A stretch of 64,000 bases of DNA, from contig JANTQA010000010.1 of NCBI GenBank assembly GCA_027625915.1, positions 682,001-746,000 on the forward strand, in the 5' to 3' direction. Of the stretch, positions 23,640 to 35,100 are shown piece after piece. How positions within the stretch are numbered: the first letter of the stretch is position 1; the number at the start of each line of letters is the position of its first letter. Under the pieces are notes generated by a model. It saw only the letters and a program-made list of their open reading frames with translations, did not search any database and had not been told where the DNA came from. The translations under genes were made by a program, and so were the position numbers. This DNA is from Anaeramoeba flamelloides (Eukaryota > Metamonada > Anaeramoebidae).

Positions 23640-23808
23640 TAAAAAAAAGCAACAAAATAAATAAAAAAAAATGACTAAATTCATTTTAATATTTTAATTC
23701 TCTTCAATTTGTTTTCTAAATAAAATTGTTCAATTGGGGTTGTTTCATTTATTTTTTGTTTTGTATTATTTTTAGATTTTAAGCCAACATAACCAAATTA
23801 TATATTTA

Positions 23809-24266
23809 CTGTTGAGAGAAAAATGTTGGACACAGAAAAATAGATGGACAGCATTTTTAATTGGGAACATTCGTAAAATTGAAAATCAAATCCTATTGAT
23901 AACTATGTGAATTTTATATAAATCCAGGTTTAAATGTGTTTCATGTTCATTAATCTGTGGTGTGTAGAGAATACTCATTTGAATGTTTGATAACTAAAGT
24001 CGATCATGCTATTTTAACAAAATTCCAAGTTGTACTAAAGTTTACTATTAATTTTGGAAATGGTAATTTTTAAACTTGATTTAGATTATAATGGATAAGG
24101 TTTTGAAAAAGTAGAATTACATTAATCGTTATTCTAATAAGTAGATTATTGTTATTTTCTTTAATTATTTCACAAACGATTGAAATTAAAAATCTTTTTC
24201 AGAAATGTTCCCAATTAAAATTAGTGTCCAACTATTTTTCTCTGTCAAACATTTTTCTCTCAACAG
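23809..24266 (+). mobile_element. Family B MITE, copy 2
   Basis: This 458-bp element has CTGTTGAGAG/CTCTCAACAG ends and TTA duplicated at 23806-23808 and 24267-24269. It lies 170 bp upstream of the RanBD gene start, so it may overlap that gene's promoter region. Confidence 0.85.
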
Positions 24267-24582
24267 TTACACTGAAAAAGATTGACTATCTCTGAAAAAA
24301 TGTTAGTTTTTCCTGTTAATTCAATAGGGTTAATTCTAAATGTCTTCTGTAAATATATATAAAGATAAATTAAATCGTTTTATTTTTATTTACGCTGTTT
24401 CTGTTGTTTTTATTCTTTGATTAAAATAAATTATTATAGATGTAAAAAATGAATTTTTTTCTTTTTATCTTTTGTTATATTGTGAAAAATTCACTAACTT
24501 GTTAGTATTAATCGGAGGTTTTATTGATTTGTGTGGAATTTATTGAATTTTACGAATTCATTAGTATGTAGGTACTTATAAC
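24267..24582. other. gene-free spacer between two MITEs
   Basis: About 315 bp with no recognised gene or repeat. AT-rich, bounded by family B copy 2 and family K copy 1. Confidence 0.4.
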
Positions 24583-24584
24583 TA

Positions 24585-24781
24585 CAGTCAGTTCCTTTTT
24601 TAAGATACAAACTTTCAATAAATTTATAGCACAAAAAAATCTCAAATTAAAGCACATTTTTTTTAAATTTTTTTTTTTTACGATTTATTTTACGAGAATT
24701 TGAATTTTGTGTCTTAATTTGAGATTTATTATGTGACTTAATTTTCGTTAAAAGTTTGTTTCTTAAAAGTGGAACTTATTG
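24585..24781. mobile_element. Family K short palindromic MITE (TA target site)
   Basis: This 197-bp element is flanked by TA at 24583-24584 and 24782-24783. Ends read inward are CAGTCAGTTCC and CAATAAGTTCC, followed on both sides by TTTTAAGAnACAAACTTT. The arms cover most of its length, with ATCTCAAATTAA near the centre. CAGT-type ends and TA flanks fit a Tc1/mariner MITE (inference). A diverged second copy lies at about 38344-38531. Confidence 0.75.
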
Positions 24782-25014
24782 TAACTATAATGTAAAATAA
24801 ATTGAATTAATATCTTCTGGTATTGTTTTTTCGAATTTTGTTTGTGTAGTGAAAAGTGGTCATAAAAAAATCAATAAACACTAAGAAAAATACTTTTTTT
24901 GAAAAAAAGTTAATTTTGAGATGTGATATAAGATCTTTTATACCTTAACCAATAAAAAAGGATTTATTTTATTTATTTTTTATTACTACAATTGAATTAA
25001 AATCCAGTGTTTGT

Positions 25015-25550
25015 AAACTAAATTCCAAAAATTTGGAAACAGTTTAAGGAGTTGAACAAATAAAACTACTCCCTTTTACATTCAATTTGGGAATAATTTT
25101 GTTTTTAACAAACTATTTCATTTTTTGTCTTTTTTGTTTTGTTTTCATTTATTTTTTCCAGTTATGTAATCTGTTTCGGAGATCTGTAATTTTTTTCGGA
25201 GTTTGATAGAATGTTAGTGTTGAGTTTGGACAATTGAAAAATCCACACACAATGAGTAGATGGTATCTTTTCATTTGATCAATCAAAAATTGTTGGTGAA
25301 ATTTCAACAAATTTACAAATGCATTTTTTTCTGCTCTTTTAATCATTTAAGAAATACCTATTTTTTATTTTTTCATTTTAAATTTTTTTCTAGTATTTCA
25401 ATGAAAGTGATTACTTTTAAAATCATTAATATTATGTAACTTAAATGTGATTTTATATTAAGTTTGGAAAAATATAATAAATTGGGTTTTTTTTTTTTTT
25501 TTGACTATTTTAGATTTTGGGTGTTTATAAATTTTTTGAATGGTCTTTAT
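25015..25550 (+). mobile_element. Dispersed repeat family H, copy 2
   Basis: It is the partner of 3178-3710 with the same order of blocks, diverged mainly by small indels. The minus-strand open frame inside it is not conserved in the other copy and is not a gene. Confidence 0.6.
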
Positions 25551-28095
25551 ATGAAAGAAGTTTTTTAAATATTTGGTTAATATCTTCAATTATAATTAAT
25601 TTCATTGAGTGGAGAGTAAAATTTTTTATCTTTTATTATTTATTTTGATTTTTTCAATAATTTTCTTTAAAATTTTATTATTTTTTCCTTTTAAGTTTCT
25701 TTTTAAGTTTATGGTTTTTTTTGTAATTTACTTTGTTGGATTTTAGGGAAGTTGTGGATATTTAAATTTTTCCAATTTAACCAGCCTCTTAATCAATTTT
25801 TGTTATAGGCTGACAATACCCAGAACATAAGAAAGGAAGTTTTTTGTTATGCATTTGTGAAATTCTTTTGTTCCAATATTCTAAAATCTAATAAATAAAG
25901 TTTGGTCATATCTTTGGAAATACATTTTTAGGTAATTAACATTATATGTTTTTTTTTTTTTGTCCCTAATTGTATTTAATTTTTCTTTGGAATAAATATA
26001 TTCTTCAAAGTTTAGATTTAGAGATGCGAATGAAAAAATATTTCTTTGTTTATCGGAAATAAACAAAAATCCATTTATAAAGTTGTTAATTAAGTGAACA
26101 TAAAAAAATACTTTTAATAGAAAAAAATATTAAAAATTTTTACAATTTAACAAAAATCTATTTTTCATCATAAAATTTTGAATTCTTTACTTTTTATCAA
26201 ACTATTAAACATATTAAAAAGAGTTTTTTTTGTTACTTTTTAGTTTATTGGGGATATTAATGAAGTTATGTAATATGTGGATTTTGTCTGAGGTTCAATT
26301 AAATTGTTAATAAATTTTTTTGATTCATATCAAATACAAAAACAAAAAAAAATAAAAATAAAGATAAAATTAAAAATTGAAAAAAGGGTGGTTTTTATTT
26401 TGAGGGGGTAAAATCCTATTTATCTCTTGTTTAGATGTAAAAAAATAAAGTAAGGACTAAAAAAAGAAAAATGATAAAAATGAAGAAAAATTTACAAATA
26501 TAAACTTTTCATCACAATAGAAAACTAAGCACAAACATGTGTCCTATTGAAACTAATAGTATATTTTTTAAATTTAAAATTTTTTTTTCATATGAGTATA
26601 GAAATGATTAGTGTTTTTTTTTTTTTTTTTTTTTTTTTTAATTAATGTTAAGTATGTTCTCAGGTGCCTTAAAACAGAACCATAATATAAAATACCTTAA
26701 CCCTGCATGTAATGTAGCGTTACAGTGTATTTTACTATACAGATTTATAGTAAGTTTGAATAAAAATCAACCCCAATTGGTACTCTTTTATATCTTTTTA
26801 TATATACCATTTTTTTTTTTATGATTTTTTCCCTGAAATCTTTACATAGTAAAAGAAGGGTGTGAGGATGTGATTATGCTCTAGGTACATAAAAAATAAA
26901 CTAAAATTATTCAAAAAAATGTCATTAGAGATAAAGAGTTCGGTGGTGGAACGACATAGAGTTTATAGATTTTTCATAATACAAAAGAATCAAGTAAAAT
27001 CTTGAATTTTACAATATTATTTTCAGTTCAAGAAACTCAAACGAAAAAGGTAGTATTTAAAGTGTGATGATTTGACTTCCGTTTTTAAAACTCAGAGGAT
27101 TTTAGTAATTGTCCATAATCATTCTTATTTAAGCATAAAGGAAATCGTATTATGTAAAAAGTAGGCATTTATAAATAATTTATATGTCGTTGATTTATAA
27201 TATTTTAAATGGAATAACTTTTAGGATCAAAACAATAGTACAATATCGATATCACAATTAAAAAAAAAAATTTATATTTAGATTATTAAAAATTAATAAT
27301 AATATTTATTATTTTATTACAAATAGTTTGTGTATTGAATTTATTATCCCTTGTCTACAATATATGTATTATTATTCTTTAATGGATTTTATATATTTTT
27401 ATTGTTGTATTCTTGTTCAAAAAACATGTTTACCAAGTCCTCTTACATAATAATCATAACAAGTATTTGGAATTTTCAGAATTTTCACATTGCCCAAAGT
27501 TCTACAATTCCCATTTTTAGAATATTGAAACAATACAGAGGTTCGAATCGTTTACTTTTGCACAATACTTTTAGTGTATTTTCACTAACAATGGGGGGGG
27601 GATATCTTTTCCAATTTTTAACTAATATTCTCCATTCATTATAAAATTGAATTTTCAATTTTTGAGAAATTTTAAGGTTTTAGAAACAACAGTTACCAAA
27701 CAAAAATTTTTCAAGAGAATTAATAGATACCTTGTATATTGACCAAATTGCCTTAAAGCCTTTTTTTTAACTAATCTCATTTAAATTGTGAAGTTAATTC
27801 ATTGAAATATTCTTTGATCAAAAAATCATTTAATAATTGTTTTTACAAATCTTGGACTTTTAATTGGGAAAAAATTTTTACTTTATTCGCAATTTCAATT
27901 TCCTTTTTACAATAGAGTCACAAACTACAGCACACTTCACGGGGAACTCTATTTATCAAATAAAAATAAACAAAAGGAAGCGAAATCTTTTTCCCATTTA
28001 GAATTCTAATACCATTAATGAAAAAAGGAGATCTTTTAAGATATTTCAACCCAAACACCATATTAAGAAAACTGGGAATGAAAAAGAAAAAATAG
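25551..28095. other. 2.5-kb spacer without recognised gene
   Basis: It contains long T runs (about 26619-26639) and a G8 run at 27593-27600. A box-B-like GGTTCGAATC at about 27540 was examined for a tRNA and rejected. The frame at about 27351-27644 is hydrophobic low-complexity. No paired repeat was found. Confidence 0.4.
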
Positions 28096-28536
28096 CTATT
28101 GAGAGAAAAATGTTCGACACCTTTTTTAATTGGGAACATTACTGAAATTGAAAATCAAATCCTATTGATAAGTAGGCGACTTTTTTATAAATCCAGGTTT
28201 AAATGTGTTACAAGTTCATTAATCTGTGGTTTGTGTAGAATACTCATTTGGGTGGTTGATAACTAAAGTAGATCATGCTATTTTAATAAAAATCCAAGTT
28301 TTAGTAAAGTTTATTATTAATTCTGAAAATTGTAATTTTTAAACTTGATTTAGATTATAAGAGATAAGGTCTTGAAAAAGTAGAATTACATTAATCGTTA
28401 TTCTAATAAGTAGAATTTTGTTAATTTTCTTTAGTTATTTCACAAACGATTGAAATTAAAAATCATTTTCAGTAATGTTCCCAATTAAAATTGGTATCCA
28501 ACTATTTTTCTCTGTCCAACATTTTTCTCTCAACAG
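28096..28536 (+). mobile_element. Family B MITE, copy 3
   Basis: This 441-bp element has a slightly changed left end (CTATTGAGAG) and an intact right end. Flanks TAG/TAA suggest a decayed TAA duplication. Compared with copies 1 and 2 it lacks about 18 bp in the left subterminal region. Confidence 0.8.
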
Positions 28537-29029
28537 TAATCACAATTTTCGAGTCTTTAAAAATGAAAATCATTTCAAGCATTCTCAATAAACAACTCTC
28601 ACTTTTGAAGATCGCATTGCCTATGATTTTTAACCATTGAGTTACTTGAATTGTTCCATTGACTTAGAATAAATTAGACCTATTCTTACAAATGGGTTGT
28701 GACTTTTCTCTTTGTTTTTGGTAGTTTATGTATTTGTTTCTTTTTGTTTTTTCCAAAACCACAGTTCCTGAACAACGCCTTCGAGTATAGTATTTACTCC
28801 TGTGGATTTTTGAACAGAATTCCCATTACCAAATATTCACAGCATTTGATTTATATTTGTGTGATACTTTTTTTTGATTGTATTGTTTCACTCAAAACTC
28901 GTTTCTTTTTTTCAAGATTATTTTGGATCGGGGTTTATATAGTAGAGGTTTGTGGTGTTTTGAATCCAATGATCTCAATAAAAATTAAATATATGGTGGC
29001 GTAAACAACCCCGGTTGACAACCTTTAAC
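28537..29029. other. spacer with elevated G+C, no assigned gene
   Basis: Composition is less AT-biased than its neighbours and frames are open on both strands (e.g. plus 28699-29004). No family, splice pattern or conserved motif could be recognised. It could be a decayed gene. Confidence 0.25.
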
Positions 29030-29480
29030 CCCTTCCAAAAATTTAACTCGTGTACTTTTTTTTTAGGCTGGGGTAAAAGAAGAGAAGAAGTTACGTATAT
29101 ATTCTTGGATCACATACAAAATGACTTTTGAGGTTAGATCTTTGATTAATGTAAATGGTTCAAAGTTATTAAATGCTTTTGTTTCAAAAATATCTCTCTA
29201 ATTCTAAATTTTTTATGATTACCAATATGATTTTTTAGAAAAATCCAAAAAATGAAATTTTTCTCATTTTTTTGTCAAAAAATTACATTTTAACCTTTCA
29301 ATATCTTCATAATTCTTTTTTAAAATTTATTCCAAGACCTCTATTTCTTGTTTATAGGTTGTTATCATCCTTTTGATTGTTTTCTTTTATTTCTACAGTT
29401 AGCCAATATTTTTTACATGAGTTAAATTTTCGTTGTGGCTTATAATAATACAAGTGCGGTGATTTGCACTGCATTTCAAA
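29030..29480 (+). repeat. Dispersed repeat family J, copy 2
   Basis: It is the partner of 9860-10316, in the same orientation, with high identity over the GAGGTTAGATCTTTGAT and AAATGAAATTTTTCTC blocks. Confidence 0.6.
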
Positions 29481-30630
29481 TGTTAATCAGTTTTTTTATT
29501 TGTAAAAAAAAACTTTTTTTCATTGGGTAGATAAAAAATGATCTTTCATTGATATTAAATGAGGGTTTTAGTGTATTATATTTTGTTCAAAAGAAACAGA
29601 ATGCCTTTTAACCAATTTTAACCAGAAATTAAGAAAAAATAATTCACTTGTTTTTAATCTTTGTTCTCAATTTTGACATTTGATATGAAAATGACAATCA
29701 CTCTTAACTTAATTTGTATATCAAAAATAAATAATAGAAACTCCTTAACAAGGTCTCAAGGTTTTCTTACTTTCTCAAAAAGTATTTTTTTCCCACCTTC
29801 TTTTTTTTTAGATCACTAAAATAACCCAACTCACAGAAATCATAGAAACAACAGAAATCATAGAGAAATCACAAGAATAACATAAACAATAAGAAGACAT
29901 ATATAGTAAAAATATTTCATTTTTTCTTTCTTAGATCTAACTGAAGAAATATTTATGAGAATTATCAACCACCAAATCAGAATATAAACAAATAATTCTT
30001 TGTATTTTAATTGCACATTTCTCCTTAAATATTTTTTAAATTTTCGCAAAGTTAAATTCAAACTAATGAAAAAATTATTTTTGGCTTTAATTTCTGTTTT
30101 TTTTTTGTTCTTTAACTCGCAATTTCCAAAACCCTGAAGTCAAAATCACTTTTTGAAAATCAACATTTTATTGAATTTAATCAAACAATATACCACTTTC
30201 TTCTTTAATCAAGAACTTGAAAAACTTAGAATGAAAATTGAAAACAAAACTCGAGATAATTTTTTAGAATTTATCCAAGAGTTTGACATAATCTTGTTCA
30301 AAAAGCAAGCAAAAGAACAACTTGTCTTGAAACGTTCATTTGTTTTATACAGTAAACAGTGAATTGGAGATAGTTTTTTCTCTGGATTGCTAAATTATTA
30401 AGTAATCTTTATCTTGAAAAAAAAAGAATTCTCAGATATTTTTCAATCCACAGAAGAAATGTTACCCATATAAGAGTTCATTCCAGGCCTTTTAAATTTT
30501 CAAATGCGTCTAGAAAATCGAAAAACGGGAATTTTCTGATTTTCTTTGTGAGAACCTGAAATTCTTAAATGGGCGCCTCTACAGACACAATACCCGAAAC
30601 TAATTTAAAGGGTGTATTGTTTTCTGGGGT
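29481..30630. other. spacer with one small unassigned frame
   Basis: A 69-codon plus-strand frame at 30153-30362 (QELEKLRMKIENKTRDNFLE...) has charged, protein-like composition. It starts only at TTG and matches no family I know. No splice partners were identified, so it is not called as a gene. Confidence 0.25.
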
Positions 30631-30634
30631 TTAA

Positions 30635-31071
30635 GGACTATCGAATTTTATGCTCTGCGAGGGTTGGAATACCATACAGTAAATGGGAAAAATGATTAAA
30701 AAGTTATAGGTTTTGCTGAAAGTCAAAATATTGCAATTTTTTGACTTTAAATGTTTTCTTGAAAATTAAAAAAATACATTTTGAGATCCAAAATTTAGCT
30801 GAATTCCCTCAAAAAACATTGCAAATTTTAATTACTAATTTTTCACTTATTTCTGCTGTGACTTTCCACTTTAGATTAAAGTATATTGATACCATTCCAC
30901 TAAACTCTTGAAATACAAATATACGAAGTGGAAAGTCACAGAATTAATAGGTTAAAAAACCCAAAAATTGACGATATTTTGACTTTCAGCAAAGCCTATA
31001 ACTTTTTAATCATTTTTCCCATTTACTGTATGGTATTCCAACCCTCACAGAGCATAAAATTCGAATAGTCC
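30635..31071. mobile_element. Family E foldback element flanked by TTAA
   Basis: TTAA is present at both junctions (30631-30634 and 31072-31075). The arms, 30635 to about 30745 and about 30965-31071, are inverted copies starting GGACTAT and sharing GGTTGGAATACCATACAG and AAAAAGTTATAGG. A second, inner inverted pair (30856-30870 and 30926-30941, TGTGACTTTCCACT) sits in the middle. A TTAA duplication is the hallmark of piggyBac-type elements; assignment to that group is inferred from it alone. No coding frame. Confidence 0.78.
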
Positions 31072-31075
31072 TTAA

Positions 31076-32170
31076 CTCGAATTGTCAAAGACTTCAACCC
31101 AAAACAAAAGCTACACTCGCACTAAAAAGTTCCAAATCTTCAATGTCTTCCGATTATGCAAGAAAAGAAGAGGAATTTATTATTGAGTAAAATAAAAACT
31201 GTGTGAAACATCTTTTTTTTACGAAATTAGAAAAAATGCTTTTCAGAAAAAAGTAATTACGTAATCTTGTTGAGGAAATGGACCGTTTCTGTGATGGGTT
31301 TTAAGAGAGAATTACGTAACACGATCCAATAAAATAATCGCAATGAACACCCTTATTTTCTCAAAGTATGACATAAACAACATAGAAACTGATGTAAAAA
31401 ACGTTGCCAAATAACACCAGGACGCTTTTCTAGGAAGTTTAAAAAGATCATTTTTATTCACATGTTTTACTAAAGTCTATCTTTTGCAGTCATCAAAACT
31501 TTTAGAAAATGCAAAATAAAAAGATTTTTACACAGCTTAATTTTTCATTGTCAGTTGTTTAAAGTCCTTTTGTAGTGTGTTCCTTCACTCTTTATTTGAA
31601 TAAAATGAACAACTCAAAAGAATCCCATTAATAAATCATTAAATCCCTTTCCAACCCTTTAGCCACAACACACACCTCAATTAACAATGGTTCTTTCACT
31701 TTTTGTAATAATTGTAAAAGTAAAACTAAATTATTTGCGAAAGGTCAGAGTAAAAATGAAAAAACTGTATTTTTTTATTCTTTGTTCTGAAAATTACAAA
31801 CTCATTGAATTTCATTTGATTTTAGTCCCCAAGTTTTAAATTTTAACCAAAAAAAAATTACAAAATCTTTTTTGAGTTGAAAAACAGGGGATAACTAATT
31901 TGTAAAACACACATTGATGAGTGTGTCGTATATCCCCACCCCTCAAAGGAATCAGTTTTGTTGAGTGGTTTAAGTTTGGCTAGAATAAATTTGTTTTTCA
32001 CAAGCCAGATTTAAACATTTTGATTTGTTCTTTCAAATTTTCCCTTTTATTAGCTGTAAAGAATTTCAAATTAAACCCCCTTACCAAAATCTAGCATTTT
32101 CAAATCGGATTTGGAGAAGGAAAAACCTTTGAGTGCATTTTTATTTTTTTTTAGATTACTTTTATATAGA
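31076..32170. promoter_or_regulatory. spacer upstream of the PQ-loop gene
   Basis: No repeat or gene is called. A short frame near 31142-31189 (MSSDYARKEEEFII) is followed by a GTAAAA donor-like site, but no matching downstream exon could be placed. Confidence 0.3.
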
Positions 32171-35100
32171 ATGCAAATTTTATTTTCGTGTACACCAGAA
32201 TACAAAGATGGAAGACAATACTCTAAACTAATTAGCCAACTTTTTGGTATACTCTTTTGATCCATTCTTTTTTGAAAGAATAAAAAGCATCCAAAATTAA
32301 CCATCAGTTTCTTCATGACCTCTAAAATAAAAAAACCACAAAAAAAAAAATACAAATAGGTGATTGTATTTGGAGCACAAAAGATTATGTTTCATTTTTT
32401 GTTGGGTTATCCTCGATACTGTGTTGGTTAGTTGCACAACTACGTAAACTTTTCCTTTTTTTTACTTTTTTGAAATGAATTTACTCTTTGGATTTTCGAA
32501 AAAAAAAAAATACTTCAGACAACATACAAATTTATGAGTACTTCAGATCTCATTTTGAATGGGAATATTTTTTTATTTTTTATTTCAATTCTTGTAATTG
32601 TTAATTTTGGTTCTAGAAATTAAATGAAGCTTTATTTTTTTTTTTTTATTATTTTCTTTATCACTTTGACTCATCATCCTTGTGGATTTCTAGTCACACC
32701 ACAACAGAAGTTTCTCAAGTAACTTCTTTTTCTATTATTGGGTGCTATTTTAATGAGGTTTTTCAAGCATTTTCCAAAATCTTTGGAATTGTTCGAAGAA
32801 CTATGAACGTGATTTTTAAGTTTTTTTTATTTTTGTTGTTTTAATCAAAAAAGAAAACAATAATTAACTTTACAAAAAAAAAAAAAGAATTGGATTTTTT
32901 TTCAAATGGACGTAATAGTACTTCCCTTCAAAGTAGATAATTGTACAGTTTTTATTACTTGTTGGCAAAAGCCTTTTTTTGCAGACAAATACTTTTTCGC
33001 AAAAAAATGTGTTTTTTCACAAAATAAAAACTTTTAACTGAGAGGTTTTTTTGTTGAATAAGTCCAGGTTTTCACGGAATGTGCTGCTTTTATGCGAATA
33101 CAGCACAGTTAATAATTAGAGGGCTTGTTTAAAAATACGAAATCAATTTGAAGGTTTTTTTGTTTCAGATCTTCAATTGTAAAAAATATTTTGTTGAAAA
33201 ATAAAACCAAAATAAAAAATTTAAAAATATGAATTGTTTTGCGTCCAATTTAATAAAAATAAAAGAAAGGAAAAGTAAAATAATGTCTTACAAAATAGTT
33301 AAAATTCAAAATTTAAAGACAAACAAACAACTAACAACCAATCGGAGAAAAATATGGTGAAGTCTTAGAAAGAAGAGTTTTTTTTAAAAAGGTCTTTTAC
33401 CTTCACAAGTTAAATTCTCAAGAAGAAAGAGAAATTTCTCTGAGATCTCAGTGATTGATTAACAAACAAACAACAGATCAATTTTAGTGTTGAAATTTCT
33501 CTAAATTTAAAGTTAAGAAAAGAAGAAGAACAAAAAGAATAAGAACAAAAAGAATAAGAACAAAAAGAATAAGAACAAAAAGAAAAAGAACAAGCCTTTC
33601 AAACAATAATGATTAATTCATGATTTTATGGTTCTACTATTGAAAAAAGACTTTGAAAATTAAACCAGTTCCTTTTGTCTTGCAGATACTTTTGAAAATG
33701 ATTTAATTGGGGACACCCAAATATAGAATCACAAGAAGGTGTTACATTATCCAAATTATTTTTTTTTTAATAGTAATATCGAATACTACAGCAGACTGAG
33801 AAATGACAATTTACCACAAGTTGTAAATTGGTTTGATGAAAAGGAGAGATAAATTTGACAACTAAATCAAATCAAAATTCAGTATTTGTTTTGATCAAAG
33901 TATTGATATATATTTGATTTAATTTTGTTCATTTTCAAAAAAACAACAGTTTGTTTTGAAGATCAGTTTGTTGATCAACAAAAATTTATCAACTTATAAA
34001 TTGTGATTCAATTTTCAATCACAATGTTTGTACAATTACACAAATGTAAATATGAATGTTTTAAAAAATCGAGTTTTTAAAATTATAGGGATAAATAAAG
34101 AGTTACATGCAATTACCCACAATTTGGCAATAGTAAATATAATAAACGATTATCAATATAGACTAATAATAATTTTAATCAAAAAATCGTTTGGTCAATA
34201 TCAATCTTTCAATTTTTCAAACAAAGTATTGGTATTCACCAAACGATTTAATATTGAAAATACTTTTGAGGTAAAAAATCAAAAACGGATGTTTCTTTTA
34301 CTAATACAAAAATTTGGATAAAAACATGCAACTCTTTATTTATCTCGAAAATTGTAAAAGCTCGATTTTTTGCAACATTACATATTTACACTCGTGTATC
34401 ATAATTTCTGATATTTCGTTTTTTTTTTTAAAACATTATTGTTAATTGAAATCGAAATTGTAACTTTTCTTTTTGAAAAAAAATGTCGAATCTATTTTAA
34501 TTGTAAAATGGTTTTGCCATTTTAAAAAAAATGAGATCTTTTTCGATATTTCAAATTTCTAATCAAAAAAAAAAAAAAAAATGAAATCCCTAAAGACCTC
34601 TAAAAATGAATTTTTTATCAAAATGCTAATCTTTTTTTTTTTTTTTTTTTTTGACCAGAAAATAAAAAAGTTTTGAAACCATTTTTCTAATAATGTATTT
34701 AATTATTATCACTTCTTATAAATTTTTTTTAATTATAATTATACCAATTAATTCCAAAATACCTTTTTTTGTTTTTTTTTTTTTTTATAATTTTAATATA
34801 ATCTTTCTATAAAACCTCTTTAGCCCAAATTCTGTTAAATTTTAGAACCAAACGCGCAGATTCTTTATCATTTTATTTTTTAACAGGTATATCCTTTTCC
34901 ACAAGTTTTTTTACTTTTTTATTCTTTAACTTAACCAATTTTTACACCATTTCCTTTTATACATTTATTATATTGATAATTCTATTTTTCATTGTTTATT
35001 AAATTCTTTGAATAGAATGGTTACTTGGCGATATTACAAATTTAGTTGGATGTTTATTAACTGATCAACTCCCTCCCCAGGTATTTTTTTATTCCTCTTT

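Noticed and set aside
27351-27644. Possible tRNA (box-B-like GGTTCGAATC near 27540) and a hydrophobic frame
   Set aside because: The bases flanking the putative T-loop do not form a five-pair stem and no acceptor or anticodon stem can be drawn. The frame is low-complexity.
28699-29004. 101-codon plus-strand frame
   Set aside because: All three opposite-strand frames look equally open, so the reading frame cannot be chosen.
30153-30362. 69-codon charged frame
   Set aside because: It is plausible in composition but has no ATG, no splice partner and no recognised domain.
32071-32355. 94-codon minus-strand frame
   Set aside because: It is antisense to exon 1 of the PQ-loop gene, whose family match is much stronger.
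34028-34321. 97-codon frame within the PQ-loop intron 2
   Set aside because: It has only a TTG start, no recognisable family and AT-driven composition. It could be revisited if RNA evidence appears.
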